Positions 41,741 to 50,867 of a stretch of DNA of 64,000 bases are shown here, in pieces. The notes beneath the pieces were generated by a model, which worked only from the letters and a program-made list of their open reading frames with translations, was not told the origin of the DNA and made no database searches. Origin of the DNA: Pelomonas lactea (GTDB lineage Bacteria > Pseudomonadota > Gammaproteobacteria > Burkholderiales > Burkholderiaceae_C). Location of the stretch: assembly GCF_043555885.1 (NCBI RefSeq), contig NZ_JBIGHX010000004.1, positions 186,001-250,000 of the forward strand, given 5' to 3'. How positions within the stretch are numbered: the stretch's first letter is position 1; every line of letters starts with the position of its first letter. A program made the position numbers and the translations under genes.

Positions 41741-42289
41741 TCATACAAACTCGGCGTTCTCGTCCGCGACGCGCGCGGCTTCTAGCAGCACCTGCGCCAG
41801 CGCCAGCAGCAGCAGGCCGAACAGCAGCGCGAGGTAGTGGTCCGACGACAGGCCGAACCACAGCCGGCGCTCGCCCTTGCCGTTGCCCCAGGTCAGCGCC
41901 AGGATGGCCAGCGTGTGCCCCAGTGGCTGTGCGGCCGCCAGCGCGCACACGCCCAGGCCCAGCCGGCGCAGGTGCTGTGCCGGCCGGCGCGCCAGCAGCT
42001 CGCCCTGCGCGAAGCAGCCGAACAGCGACCACATCTGCCACAGCGCGAACAGGCTCACCGACGTGGGCAGCAGCATGGCTGCCAGGCCCCACAGCCGCGA
42101 GCCCACGTCCAGCTGCACGGTGTTCAGGCTCCAGGTCTTGGCCGCCACTTCCGCCACCCAGTCCGGCTGGGCCCAGAAGATGAACGGCAGCGTGCCGATG
42201 AACACCACGCCCGCCAGGCACAGCAGCCGGACGATCCAGGACAGGCGGCGGATGCGCCGCAGGCCGTCAGCGGAAAAGGACTCGGGCAT
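41741..42289 (-). CDS. DUF2975 membrane protein
   Basis: A 182-residue inner-membrane protein with four hydrophobic segments (about 18-40, 65-85, 110-130 and 148-170), matching DUF2975. Members pair with a small YozG-like HTH regulator, and the pair is thought to work together in one-component membrane signalling. The ATG at 42289 is used; an upstream ATG at 42352 would add a poorly conserved start. An A/T-rich stretch (42290-42345) upstream holds the promoter. Confidence 0.8.
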   Translation of the reverse strand: MPESFSADGLRRIRRLSWIVRLLCLAGVVFIGTLPFIFWAQPDWVAEVAAKTWSLNTVQLDVGSRLWGLAAMLLPTSVSLFALWQMWSLFGCFAQGELLARRPAQHLRRLGLGVCALAAAQPLGHTLAILALTWGNGKGERRLWFGLSSDHYLALLFGLLLLALAQVLLEAARVADENAEFV

Positions 42290-42378
42290 GGTGCTTTCGT
42301 GAAACAAGAAAAACTTACTGTAAAACAATAAATCGTTAACGCCATACAGCATGGGCCGTTGACACGAAAATCAGGGGC

Positions 42379-42867
42379 ATGAGCAAGAAGACCAGCCACG
42401 TCAGCGAGACCCCCGCCACGCAGATGCTCAAGCGCGCCGGGGTGGCGTTCACCGAGCATGTGTACGACTACGTGGAGCACGGCGGCACGGCCGAGTCGTC
42501 CAGGCAGCTGGGCGTGGACGAGCATGCCGTCGTGAAGACGCTGGTGATGCAGGACGAGAAGGCCGAGCCGCTGATCGTGCTGATGCATGGCGACCGCACG
42601 GTCAGCCTGAAGGAGCTGGCGCGGCAGATCCCGTGCAAGAAGGTGGAGCCCTGCAAGCCCGAGGTGGCGCAGCGCCACAGCGGCTACCAGGTGGGCGGCA
42701 CGTCGCCGTTCGGCGTGCGCAAGGCGATGCCGGTGTTCGTCGAGGCCGGCATCCTGGCGCTGCCCAAGATCTGCATCAACGGCGGGCGGCGCGGCTACCT
42801 CGTCGGCATTGAGCCGCGCGTGCTGACCGAGCTGCTCGGCGCGCGGCCGGTGACCTGCGCGAACTGA
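42379..42867 (+). CDS. ybaK: Cys-tRNA(Pro)/aminoacyl-tRNA deacylase YbaK
   Basis: A 162-residue editing enzyme of the YbaK/EbsC family that hydrolyses Cys-tRNA(Pro) and related mischarged tRNAs in trans. The conserved Lys lies in HAVVKTLVM, with LARQIPCKKVEP, GYQVGGTSPFGVRKAMP and ICINGGRRGYLVGI following as in the family. AGGGGC lies just before the ATG. It probably begins an operon with the next + strand genes. Confidence 0.93.
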   Translation: MSKKTSHVSETPATQMLKRAGVAFTEHVYDYVEHGGTAESSRQLGVDEHAVVKTLVMQDEKAEPLIVLMHGDRTVSLKELARQIPCKKVEPCKPEVAQRHSGYQVGGTSPFGVRKAMPVFVEAGILALPKICINGGRRGYLVGIEPRVLTELLGARPVTCAN

Positions 42868-42897
42868 GCGGGAACGGCGATTGCCGGCAACGCCGGC

Positions 42898-43371
42898 ATG
42901 TGGGAGACGGTTCTTTCGACGTTGCGCGCCGAGTTCTCGGACGTGCCCGATGCCGAGCAGGTGACGCGCATCCTGACGCGACTGCTGCTGGCGGCGTTGC
43001 TGGGCGGCGTGCTGGGCTACGAGCGCGAGCACAAGGGCAAGGCGGCCGGCATCCGCACGCACATGCTGGTGGCCATGGGCTCGGCGCTGTTCGTGCTGGT
43101 GCCGCTGCTGGGCGGCATGCTGCCGGGAGATCTGAGCCGGGTGCTGCAGGGTGTCATCGCCGGCGTGGGTTTTCTCGGGGCGGGCGCGATTGTCAAGCAG
43201 CGGGCCGAGGAGAACGTGCAGGGCCTGACGACCGCGGCCGGCATCTGGATGACCGCCGCCATCGGCGTGGCCTGCGGCATGGGACGCGAGTCCACGGCCG
43301 TCATCAGCACGCTGCTGGCGCTGGTGGTGCTGGCCTTGTTGCCCAGGCCGGATGTGCCGCCCCGGCACTGA
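42898..43371 (+). CDS. MgtC/SapB family membrane protein
   Basis: A 157-residue membrane protein of the MgtC/SapB family with four to five hydrophobic segments and the conserved stretches LLAALLGGVLGYEREHKGKAAGIRTH, GVIAGVGFLGAGAIVK and GLTTAAGIWMTAAIGVACGMG. MgtC proteins help growth at low Mg and inhibit F-ATPase in Salmonella. This short form without a C-terminal cytoplasmic domain is the general SapB type. A Mg or homeostasis role is inferred. Confidence 0.92.
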   Translation: MWETVLSTLRAEFSDVPDAEQVTRILTRLLLAALLGGVLGYEREHKGKAAGIRTHMLVAMGSALFVLVPLLGGMLPGDLSRVLQGVIAGVGFLGAGAIVKQRAEENVQGLTTAAGIWMTAAIGVACGMGRESTAVISTLLALVVLALLPRPDVPPRH

Positions 43372-43439
43372 TCGGGCTATCCTCGCCGCAACCGCCGACG
43401 GGCAGGGCATCGCCAGGGTCGTGCGGCGAAGGGAGTCGC

Positions 43440-43970
43440 ATGAACTGGTTGTTCCCGGCAGGGGTGGCGGATGCCGATGGCGTCTATCAGCCGCTGCCGC
43501 CGCTGTGGGTCAGCGCCGCGCTGCTGATCGGCGGCTTGGCCGCCGCGGTGGCGGTCACGTACAGCCGTGGCGGGCCGTGGTTCAGCAGTGTCGTGCTCAT
43601 CGGCCTGGCGATCGGCCTCGGCCTGCGCACGCTGCTGGAGCGTCGCCGGCATGGACCGCAGGGGCAGCCGCTGGTGCAGGTCGCCGGAGGGCAGGTGACG
43701 CTACACCGCGCCGACGGGAACGCGCGCGACCTCCAGCTGCCGCTGGCGCAGATCGCGCACCTCGTCATCTACGGCCCCACCGGCCGCCGGGCCTACCGCT
43801 TCATCCGGCATGACGGCAGTTGGCTCGAGGCCCGGCCGCAGTGGCAGCGCCGGGCCGAGGCCCTGGCGATCGAGTTCCTGCAGCAGCGCCTGCGCGAGCG
43901 CGTCGTCATCGAGGAGCCGCAGACCGGCTTCGCGCAGGCGCGCGGCGACGGGCCGTATTTCGGCAGCTGA
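43440..43970 (+). CDS. Hypothetical membrane protein (176 aa)
   Basis: A 176-residue protein with two transmembrane helices near the N-terminus (about 22-42 and 48-65) and a cytoplasmic or periplasmic C-terminal domain rich in strands (VQVAGGQVTLHRADGNARDLQLPLAQIAHLVIYG in residues ~80-112, cut here for length). The pattern is like a PH-type or DUF-like lipid-side domain but I cannot assign it. AAGGGAG precedes the ATG. It lies between mgtC and an S41 protease gene. Confidence 0.7.
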   Translation: MNWLFPAGVADADGVYQPLPPLWVSAALLIGGLAAAVAVTYSRGGPWFSSVVLIGLAIGLGLRTLLERRRHGPQGQPLVQVAGGQVTLHRADGNARDLQLPLAQIAHLVIYGPTGRRAYRFIRHDGSWLEARPQWQRRAEALAIEFLQQRLRERVVIEEPQTGFAQARGDGPYFGS

Positions 43971-44036
43971 AGGGCCGCCGACCGGGCGTCAGCGCCCGGC
44001 AAGGCCGCGGCCCGGTGGGCCGGACAATATCGCCCC

Positions 44037-45812
44037 ATGTTGACCCTCCCCACCCCCGCTGCGGCGTTCGCCACCGCTTGGCCGGCCCGGCTGCGCCGTC
44101 TGGCCTGTGCATTTGCCGCGTCCGGGCTGGCGCTCGCCCAGGCCGGCACACCGGCTGATCAGGTTGACGCCGACATCGTGGCGCTGCGCGACCGCCATGC
44201 CGCTGCCGTGCGTGGTGCGCAGCCCGCCTCTGCGCCGGCCCTGCAAGCCGCGCTGACTGACATCGACCAGGGGCTCGCCCGGCTGGACGCGCCGCTCAAC
44301 GCCGCGCTGGCCCGCGGGCACGCCGAGCTGCGGCTGCGGCGCTACGAGCTGCTGCTGGACAAGGCCCGCGTGCTGCGTCGCCTGGGCCAGCCCGATGTGG
44401 CGCTGGCGGCGCTGGACGCAGCCGTGCGCCTGAGCTGGACGCCGCTGCCGCGCGCGGATGGCCAGGGCGCCGACCCCGACCTGGCCGCGCTGCTGGCCGA
44501 CCCGAGGGCGCATGCGCTGCGGGACCGTCTGGCCGTGGGGCCGCGGCTGGCCGATGCGTCGCCATTGCTGTCGCCCTACACGGCCCGCATGAGCGCGGCC
44601 GAGCGCGTGGCCGCGCTGTCGCGGCTGTGGGCCACGGCGCGCCAGGGCTTTGCGTGGTTCGACAACGCGCCCGGGCTGGACTGGGACGGGGCCTACCTGC
44701 AGGCCATCCCGCGCGTGCTGGCGGCGCGCGACACCGAGGCCGTCTACCGCGAGCTGATGCGCTTCACGGCGCTGCTGCGTGACGCCCACACCAACGCCTA
44801 CCCGCCCGACGCACTGCTGCCCCGCTTCTTCGCGCGGCCCGGCCTGCGCACCGGCCGTGTCGAGGGCCGCACCGTGGTGCTGGCCGTGACCGACCCGGCC
44901 CTGGAGCGCCGCGGCGTGCGCGTGGGCGACCTCGTGCTGTCGGTGGACGGGCTGGCCGTGGACGAGCATGTCGCCCGGCATGTGGCGCCCTACCAGAGCA
45001 GCTCCACGCCGCAGGATCTCGAACTGCGCTCGCACGGCAGCATGCTGCTGGCGGGCGATGCGCGCCGGCCGGTGCGGCTGGTGCTGGCGCATGCCGACGG
45101 CAGCCGCTACGAGGTCAGCGCACCGCGCAGCGGGTACCGGGCGCGGCCCGATGCGCCCACCGAGTCGCTGGAACTGCGCGCCGACGGCGTGGCGGTGCTG
45201 CGGGCCGGGCAGTTCGAGAGCGACGCCGCCGTGAAGCTGCTGGATGCCCGCTTCGACGAGGTGCTGAAGGCCCGCGCGCTGGTGCTGGACCTGCGCGGCA
45301 ACGTGGGCGGCGACTCGGACCACGGGCTGGCGCTGCTCAGCGCGCTGACGGACCGCCCGGTGCCGCTGGCGTTCAGCCAGGTGCGCGACGACGGACCGCT
45401 GGTGCAGGCCCGCCTGGGTGCGCAGGCGGCGCCGCGCTGGCTGGACCTGCCCGCCGAGACCTTCCAGCGTCCGCTGGCACGCCGCTTCGACAGGCCGGTG
45501 GTGATGCTCATCGACGCGGGCACGTTCTCCGCCGGCGAGGACACCGCCGTGGCCTTCAAGCTGCTGCAGCGCGGGCGCCTGGTGGGCACGGCCACCGCTG
45601 GCAGCACCGGCCAGCCGCTGTGGTTCGGCCTGCCCGGTGGCGGCGCCGCGCGCATCTGCGTGAAGCGCGACAGCTATCCCGATGGCAGCCGGTTCGTCGG
45701 CGTCGGCGTGCAGCCGGACCTGGTCGTGGCGCCCACGCTGGCCAGCGTGCGCGCCGGGCAGGACCCGGTGCTGGAGGCCGCGCTGCGCGAACTGGCCGCC
45801 GCAGCGCGCTGA
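44037..45812 (+). CDS. S41 family peptidase (tail-specific protease type)
   Basis: A 591-residue exported protease of the CtpA/Tsp family. A signal-like start (ALAQAG, about 30-36), a helical N-terminal region with repeat-like helices, a PDZ-like domain (about 280-345: GVRVGDLVLSVDGLAVDEH) and the S41 catalytic domain with LVLDLRGNVGGDSD and the nucleophile in AGTFSAGED (Ser near 498). The expected Lys follows in AFKLLQ. It probably processes C-termini of periplasmic proteins. GACAAT eight bases before the ATG, with no Shine-Dalgarno site, hints at a leaderless start. Confidence 0.85.
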   Translation: MLTLPTPAAAFATAWPARLRRLACAFAASGLALAQAGTPADQVDADIVALRDRHAAAVRGAQPASAPALQAALTDIDQGLARLDAPLNAALARGHAELRLRRYELLLDKARVLRRLGQPDVALAALDAAVRLSWTPLPRADGQGADPDLAALLADPRAHALRDRLAVGPRLADASPLLSPYTARMSAAERVAALSRLWATARQGFAWFDNAPGLDWDGAYLQAIPRVLAARDTEAVYRELMRFTALLRDAHTNAYPPDALLPRFFARPGLRTGRVEGRTVVLAVTDPALERRGVRVGDLVLSVDGLAVDEHVARHVAPYQSSSTPQDLELRSHGSMLLAGDARRPVRLVLAHADGSRYEVSAPRSGYRARPDAPTESLELRADGVAVLRAGQFESDAAVKLLDARFDEVLKARALVLDLRGNVGGDSDHGLALLSALTDRPVPLAFSQVRDDGPLVQARLGAQAAPRWLDLPAETFQRPLARRFDRPVVMLIDAGTFSAGEDTAVAFKLLQRGRLVGTATAGSTGQPLWFGLPGGGAARICVKRDSYPDGSRFVGVGVQPDLVVAPTLASVRAGQDPVLEAALRELAAAAR

Positions 45813-45882
45813 GCGCGGCGCTGCGCGCTTTCCCTGAGGCCGCATCGGCGGTCATGCGCGGCCCTGCCGCGACAATCCTGGC

Positions 45883-46539
45883 ATGGACACTCTTCTTCCT
45901 CTGCTCGCCGCCGTCGCCGGTTACCTGATCGGCTCGCTCTCCTTCGCCGTCATCGTCAGCCGCGCGATGGGGCTGTCCGATCCGCGCTCCTACGGTTCCG
46001 GCAACCCCGGCGCCACCAACGTGCTGCGCTCAGGCAACAAGGCCGCGGCCATCCTGACGCTTGTCTTCGATGCGCTGAAGGGCTACCTGCCCGTGCTGGC
46101 CGTCTACCTGTGGGGCGCGCCTCATGGCCTGGGCGAGGGCACGGCCGCGCTGGTCGGCCTGGGCGCCTTCCTGGGCCACCTGTGGCCGGTGTTCTTCAGG
46201 TTCGAGGGCGGCAAGGGCGTGGCCACGGCGGCCGGCGTCATCTTCGGCCTCAACCCCCTGCTAGGGGTTGCGACGTTGGCGACCTGGCTCATCATTGCCT
46301 GGTTCAGCCGCTACTCGTCGCTGGCGGCCATCGTGTCGGCCGCGTTCGCGCCGATGTATCAGTTGCTCATTTGGGAAGCCGGCCCCACGGCGCTGGCGCT
46401 CATCATCATGGGTCTGCTGCTGGTGTGGCGCCACCAGGCCAACATCAAGAAGCTGATGGCCGGCACCGAGAGCAAGCTTGGGGCCAAGGCCGCCGGCGCC
46501 CAACCGAACCCCTCCACCAAACCCCGCAAGAAATCATGA
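45883..46539 (+). CDS. plsY: Glycerol-3-phosphate acyltransferase PlsY
   Basis: A 218-residue inner-membrane enzyme that transfers acyl groups from acyl-phosphate to glycerol 3-phosphate, the first step of phosphatidate synthesis. The hallmark motifs are SYGSGNPGATNVLRSG, FDALKGYLPVL and FEGGKGVATAAGV. Five to six helices are visible. The C-terminal Lys-rich tail is of usual kind. GACAAT six bases before the ATG suggests a short or absent leader. The stop overlaps ridA by four bases. Confidence 0.96.
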   Translation: MDTLLPLLAAVAGYLIGSLSFAVIVSRAMGLSDPRSYGSGNPGATNVLRSGNKAAAILTLVFDALKGYLPVLAVYLWGAPHGLGEGTAALVGLGAFLGHLWPVFFRFEGGKGVATAAGVIFGLNPLLGVATLATWLIIAWFSRYSSLAAIVSAAFAPMYQLLIWEAGPTALALIIMGLLLVWRHQANIKKLMAGTESKLGAKAAGAQPNPSTKPRKKS

Positions 46540-46892
46540 GCAAGCAATCCATCGAACGCTTCGACGTCGGCGCCCGCATGTCCGAGATGGCCGTGCACAA
46601 CGGCGTGGCCTACCTGGCCGGCCAGGTGCCCGAGGACACCAGCGTCGGCATCGAGGGCCAGACCGCCCAGGTGCTGGCCGCCATCGACAAGCTGCTGGCC
46701 CGCGCCGGCACCGACAAGAGCCGCATCCTGCGCGCGCAGATCTTCCTGCCCGACCGCGCCGACTTCGCCGGCATGAACAGCGCGTGGGAAGCCTGGGTGT
46801 CGCCCGGCCACACGCCGCCGCGCGCCACCGTCATCGCCGGTCTGGCACGGCCGGAGTGGAAGGTCGAGATCGTCGTGACCGCGGCGGTCTGA
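46536..46892 (+). CDS. RidA/YjgF family enamine/imine deaminase
   Basis: A 118-residue protein of the RidA family, which hydrolyses 2-aminoacrylate and other reactive enamines from PLP enzymes. Family marks are GVAYLAGQVPED, AQVLAAIDKLLARAGTDKSRILRAQIFL and PPRATVIAGLARPEWKVEI (the Arg of PPRAT binds the carboxylate). Its start overlaps the plsY stop (ATGA), so the genes are co-translated. Confidence 0.93.
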   Translation: MSKQSIERFDVGARMSEMAVHNGVAYLAGQVPEDTSVGIEGQTAQVLAAIDKLLARAGTDKSRILRAQIFLPDRADFAGMNSAWEAWVSPGHTPPRATVIAGLARPEWKVEIVVTAAV

Positions 46893-46935
46893 CGAGCGTG
46901 CGGCACGGGCCCGCTCGAGCGCAGCGAACAGCTCG

Positions 46936-48948
46936 CTAGGGTCGGGCTGCCCGTTGCAGCCAGAAACCGGTGTCGAAGCGTTGCTCGGCACCGGTTTTTT
47001 CATTGACCAGCCAGAACTCGCGGCCGTCGCCGCTGGCGCGCACCAGCTCGCCGGCATGCCGGCCCGCCGTCACGCGCCGGCCCACCGCGCTGGCGGGAAA
47101 GCCCGGCAGGCGCGCCAGCGCCTCCAGCGGCGTCGCCGCGCGCGGGTCTGACGCCAGCCGCAGCTTGCGCACCAGCGGCCCGAGGAACCCGCCCGCCGCG
47201 TCCGCCGGCGACACGAACAGCACGAGCTTGGCCTGCGCGCGGCTCAGCGCCACGTTGAGCAGCCGCTGCGCCTCCTCACCGTGCAGGAAGGGCTGGGCGC
47301 CGTCGGCCGGGTCGAACAGCACCACCGGCGCCTCGCTGCCCTGCGCGCGGTGCACGGTGCTGACGCGCAGCGATTCCGGCAGCCCCCGCGCGCGCAGCCG
47401 CTGGCGGATCAGCGCGCGCTGGGCGCGGAACGGCGTCAGCACGATCAGCTCTTCGGGCTGCCACTGCCCGCTGGCCAGCGCCTGCGCCAGCAGCTCGGCA
47501 ATGGCCTCGGCCGACTCGCGCCGCACCGGCCCGCGCTCGGCCGCCACCCAGCCGCCGTCGGTCTTCATCGGGTGTACATGGACGTGGACATCGGCGGCGA
47601 TGTCGCCCAGCGTGCGCTGGCGCGCCGCCAGCCAGTCCGGCGTGGCCTGCGCATCGGCCGCCACACGCAGCATGCCGTCGTAGAACAGCTGGCTGACCAG
47701 CTCGCCGACGGGCGGCGCCATGCGCGACTGCTCGTCCAGCAGCGCCACCGAGGCGCCCGCGCGCGGCATCTCGGCAAACGCCGAGCGGCCCAGCCAGCGC
47801 CGGGCCAGCCGGTCCTCGCTGCGCTGTACGGGGGAGAGCTGCTGCGGGTCTCCCGCGAACAGCCGCGCGCGGCCCAGCGGCATCAGCGCCAGCGCATGCG
47901 CCAGGCTCACCTGGCTGGCCTCGTCGAACACCAGCAGGTCGAACGGCGGCTCGCCGTCGGGGGTCAGCTCGCGCAGCGTCTTCAGCGTGAAGGCGGCGCG
48001 CGTGGTCGTCATGCTGGCCAGCCGGCAGCGCTGCAGCACCTTCAGCGACGAGGCGCGCAGCTCGTCGCGCAGGTCGCTCACGCGGTCGGCCCAGGCCTTC
48101 AGCGCCTGGGCATCGCGGGCCGTGGGGCGCTGGCCCTCGGCGCGCGCCAGGCGGGCGATGAGGTCACGGTCCTGCGTGGGGATGAGGTGCTCGCGGCCGT
48201 CGTACGCCGCCGCGTCGAAGCGAGTGCCCAGCCGCTGCACGGCCGCGCGCAGGTGCTCGCGCCGCCCCTTCTGCAGCGCCTTGTCGACGGCCAGCGTTGC
48301 CAGGTCCACGGCGTGGTTGGTGGTGGACAGCAGCAGCACGCGCGCGGTGGGGTGGCGCTCCAGGTACTCGGCCAGCAGCACGCCCAGCGTCGTCGTCTTG
48401 CCGGTGCCCGGCGGCCCCCACAGGAAGGCGCTGCTGAAGCTGGCGAGCGACAGCGCCGCCCGCTGCGCCGGGCGCAGCCAGCGGAAGGGCTCGCCGGTCA
48501 GCGGGGTGCCGCCGCGCAGCGGCTGGGGTGCCGACAGGTCGGGCAGGCAGGCCAGCGCGGCCTCGGCCCACGGCGTGTCCCACCAGGCATCGGCCACGGC
48601 GTTCAGGAAGCGCGTGGGGTAGAGCCGGATCAGGTGCCCCGCCGGCGGTGGCGGGCCGCTGGCGTTCTGCAGCACCAGCTCGTCGTTCTCGGCGACGACG
48701 GCCAGCACGCCGGCCCCGCCCTTGGCTGGCGAGCCCCACCATGCCGAGGCGCCGTCCAGGCTGTCGTCCAGCAGCGCCTGGGCCGACGCGGCGCCCGGCC
48801 TCTGCCCCTCGGCGAACACATAGCCGGGCTCCAGCGTGACGCGCCACAGGGCGCCATCGCGCTCCGCGCGCAGCACCTTGAAGTCGTAGTACTCGGGCGT
48901 GGCCGACAGCTCGGCGTTCAGCGCCGCACGGACGTCGGCAAGGCTCAT
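46936..48948 (-). CDS. Superfamily 1 DNA/RNA helicase (DNA2/UPF1-like)
   Basis: A 670-residue helicase. The Walker A motif is GPPGTGKTTTLGVLL (about 177-190), Walker B DLLVFDEASQVSLAHALALM (DEAS type), motif III FAGDPQQLSPVQ, motif V STVHRAQGSEAPVVLFD and motif VI LLNVALSRAQ. This is the AAA_11/AAA_12 arrangement of DNA2/NAM7-like proteins. The C-terminal ~100 residues and the first ~150 are family-specific. It is convergent with ridA and divergent from the diiron protein gene. A role in DNA repair or RNA handling is likely but not proven. Confidence 0.92.
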   Translation of the reverse strand: MSLADVRAALNAELSATPEYYDFKVLRAERDGALWRVTLEPGYVFAEGQRPGAASAQALLDDSLDGASAWWGSPAKGGAGVLAVVAENDELVLQNASGPPPPAGHLIRLYPTRFLNAVADAWWDTPWAEAALACLPDLSAPQPLRGGTPLTGEPFRWLRPAQRAALSLASFSSAFLWGPPGTGKTTTLGVLLAEYLERHPTARVLLLSTTNHAVDLATLAVDKALQKGRREHLRAAVQRLGTRFDAAAYDGREHLIPTQDRDLIARLARAEGQRPTARDAQALKAWADRVSDLRDELRASSLKVLQRCRLASMTTTRAAFTLKTLRELTPDGEPPFDLLVFDEASQVSLAHALALMPLGRARLFAGDPQQLSPVQRSEDRLARRWLGRSAFAEMPRAGASVALLDEQSRMAPPVGELVSQLFYDGMLRVAADAQATPDWLAARQRTLGDIAADVHVHVHPMKTDGGWVAAERGPVRRESAEAIAELLAQALASGQWQPEELIVLTPFRAQRALIRQRLRARGLPESLRVSTVHRAQGSEAPVVLFDPADGAQPFLHGEEAQRLLNVALSRAQAKLVLFVSPADAAGGFLGPLVRKLRLASDPRAATPLEALARLPGFPASAVGRRVTAGRHAGELVRASGDGREFWLVNEKTGAEQRFDTGFWLQRAARP

Positions 48949-49088
48949 GGCAACTGGGGTCTCGGAAGCGCGAAAGGGCGCAACTGTAAATGCATCCAGT
49001 ATCTTGTGCCGTCTTGATCCCGCTCAACACCCGCCACGCGTGGCGCGGTTAGCCTGCGCAGCCACCATCACTTCCCCGGGTTGCCACG

Positions 49089-49868
49089 ATGTCCATCGAG
49101 TTGTTCCGCCAGGACCGGCATGTCTGCGTCATGTTCGCGCGGCTGGGCGACGAGGGCGGCGATGCCGTGCAGTCCAACCAGTTCCTGCTCGTCAACGGCG
49201 ACACCGGCGCCATCCTCGACCCCGGCGGCAACATCGCGTACCACGAGCTGTACCTGGGCATGTCGCGGTTCTTCCCCCCGCACAAGCTGGCGGCCATCCT
49301 GGCCTCCCACGCTGACCCGGACATCATCGCGTCGCTGGACCGCTGGATGACGGCCACTGAGGCGCCGGTCTACATCTCGCGCGTTTGGGAGCGCTTCGCG
49401 CCGCACTTCTGCAAGCCCGGCAAGACGGCCGGCCGCATCGTCGGGCTGCCCGACGCCGGCGAGCGGCTGCGGCTGGGCACGGGGGCGGACCGCTTCGAGC
49501 TGTGGGCGCTGCCGGCGCACTTCCTGCACGCCGAAGGCAACTTCCAGTTCTACGACCCGGTCAGCCGCATCCTGTTTTCGGGCGACCTCGGCGCCTCCAT
49601 GGGCGTGAGCCTGAACCCCGAGCAGCCCGTCACGTCGCTGGCCGAGCACATCCCGCGCATGGAGGGCTTCCACCGCCGCTACATGGTCAGCAACAAGGTG
49701 CTGCGGCTGTGGGCGGCGATGGTGCGGCAGCTGGACATCCGCATGATCGCGCCGCAGCACGGCGCGCCGATGGTGGGCGCCGCCGTGCAAGAGTTCATCG
49801 CCTGGGTGGAGCAGCTGGAATGCGGCGTGGACCTGTTCGGCGCGGCGAACTACCGGGTGCCGGGCTGA
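49089..49868 (+). CDS. MBL-fold protein with oxygen-binding diiron (ODP) type domain
   Basis: A 259-residue metallo-beta-lactamase fold protein of the kind found in flavodiiron proteins, without the flavodoxin part. Metal ligands are seen in SHADPDII, ALPAHFLHAEGNF, FSGDLGASM and APQHGAPM. Stand-alone forms are thought to sense or reduce oxygen, often within chemotaxis or c-di-GMP systems. No flavodoxin or rubredoxin gene is adjacent. Function is therefore inferred only from the fold. Confidence 0.88.
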   Translation: MSIELFRQDRHVCVMFARLGDEGGDAVQSNQFLLVNGDTGAILDPGGNIAYHELYLGMSRFFPPHKLAAILASHADPDIIASLDRWMTATEAPVYISRVWERFAPHFCKPGKTAGRIVGLPDAGERLRLGTGADRFELWALPAHFLHAEGNFQFYDPVSRILFSGDLGASMGVSLNPEQPVTSLAEHIPRMEGFHRRYMVSNKVLRLWAAMVRQLDIRMIAPQHGAPMVGAAVQEFIAWVEQLECGVDLFGAANYRVPG

Positions 49869-49942
49869 GTCGGATGCTGCGGCGCCGTCATTGCGGCGCC
49901 ATATGCGCCCGCTAGCCTGCCGGCTTTCAGCCGGGAGCTGCC

Positions 49943-50848
49943 GTGGGGCATATCGAGGACGAGCTGGTGAAGCGCATTCACCGCGATCTGCAGGACGATT
50001 TCGACGAAGAGCTGGAGCTCGAACTGGAGGACCGCGACTACGGTGAGGCGGCCGGTGACGCGCCGGCAGACGAGGCCGCCCAGCGCAGGCGCTACTTCCG
50101 CGAGCTGTTCCGGCTGCAGAGCGAGCTGGTGAAGCTGCAGGACTGGGTGCAGCACACGGGGCACAAGGTCGTCATCCTGTTCGAGGGCCGCGACGCGGCG
50201 GGCAAGGGCGGGGTCATCAAGCGCATCACGCAGCGGCTGAATCCGCGCGTGTGCCGCGTGGCGGCACTGCCGGCCCCCAACGACCGCGAGCGCACGCAGT
50301 GGTACTTCCAGCGCTACGTGTCGCACCTGCCGGCGGCCGGCGAGATCGTGCTGTTCGACCGCAGCTGGTACAACCGCGCCGGCGTCGAGCGCGTGATGGG
50401 CTTCTGCACCGACGAGCAGTACGAGGAGTTCTTCCGCTCCGCGCCGGAGTTCGAGCGCATGCTGCAGCGTTCGGGCATCCAGCTCATCAAGTACTGGTTC
50501 TCGATCAGCGACGACGAGCAGCGCATCCGCTTCCTGAGCCGCATCCACGATCCGCTGAAGCAGTGGAAGTTGAGCCCCATGGACCTGGAGTCGCGCCGCC
50601 GCTGGGAGGCCTACACGGTGGCCAAGGAGGTGATGCTGGAGCGCACGCACACGCCGGAGTCTCCGTGGTGGGTCGTCAAGGCCGACGACAAGAAGCGCGC
50701 GCGGCTGAACTGCATCCACCACCTGCTGGGCCAGATACCCTACGAAGACGTGCCGCATGCCGACATCGAGCTGCCGGCCCGCGAGCGGGCGGAGGACTAC
50801 AGCCGCAACCCGGTGCCGGAAAGCATCATGGTGCCCGAGGTGTATTGA
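49943..50848 (+). CDS. ppk2: Polyphosphate kinase 2
   Basis: A 301-residue class PPK2 enzyme that uses polyphosphate to phosphorylate nucleoside diphosphates. Walker A is EGRDAAGKGGVIKRIT (about 82-96), Walker B VLFDRSWYNRAGVERVMGF and the lid KLQDWVQHTGHKVVILF precedes it. The acidic N-terminal extension (DEELELELED) is unusual but found in related proteins. I use the GTG at 49943, with GGGAG before it. PPK1 lies 10 kb away in the same window; the two act in opposite directions of polyphosphate use. Confidence 0.95.
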   Translation: MGHIEDELVKRIHRDLQDDFDEELELELEDRDYGEAAGDAPADEAAQRRRYFRELFRLQSELVKLQDWVQHTGHKVVILFEGRDAAGKGGVIKRITQRLNPRVCRVAALPAPNDRERTQWYFQRYVSHLPAAGEIVLFDRSWYNRAGVERVMGFCTDEQYEEFFRSAPEFERMLQRSGIQLIKYWFSISDDEQRIRFLSRIHDPLKQWKLSPMDLESRRRWEAYTVAKEVMLERTHTPESPWWVVKADDKKRARLNCIHHLLGQIPYEDVPHADIELPARERAEDYSRNPVPESIMVPEVY

Positions 50849-50867
50849 TCCTTCCTACCATGCGGGC

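Noticed and set aside
43989..45845. 618-codon minus-strand frame opposite the S41 protease
   Set aside because: Repetitive, without motifs and antisense to a clear protease gene.
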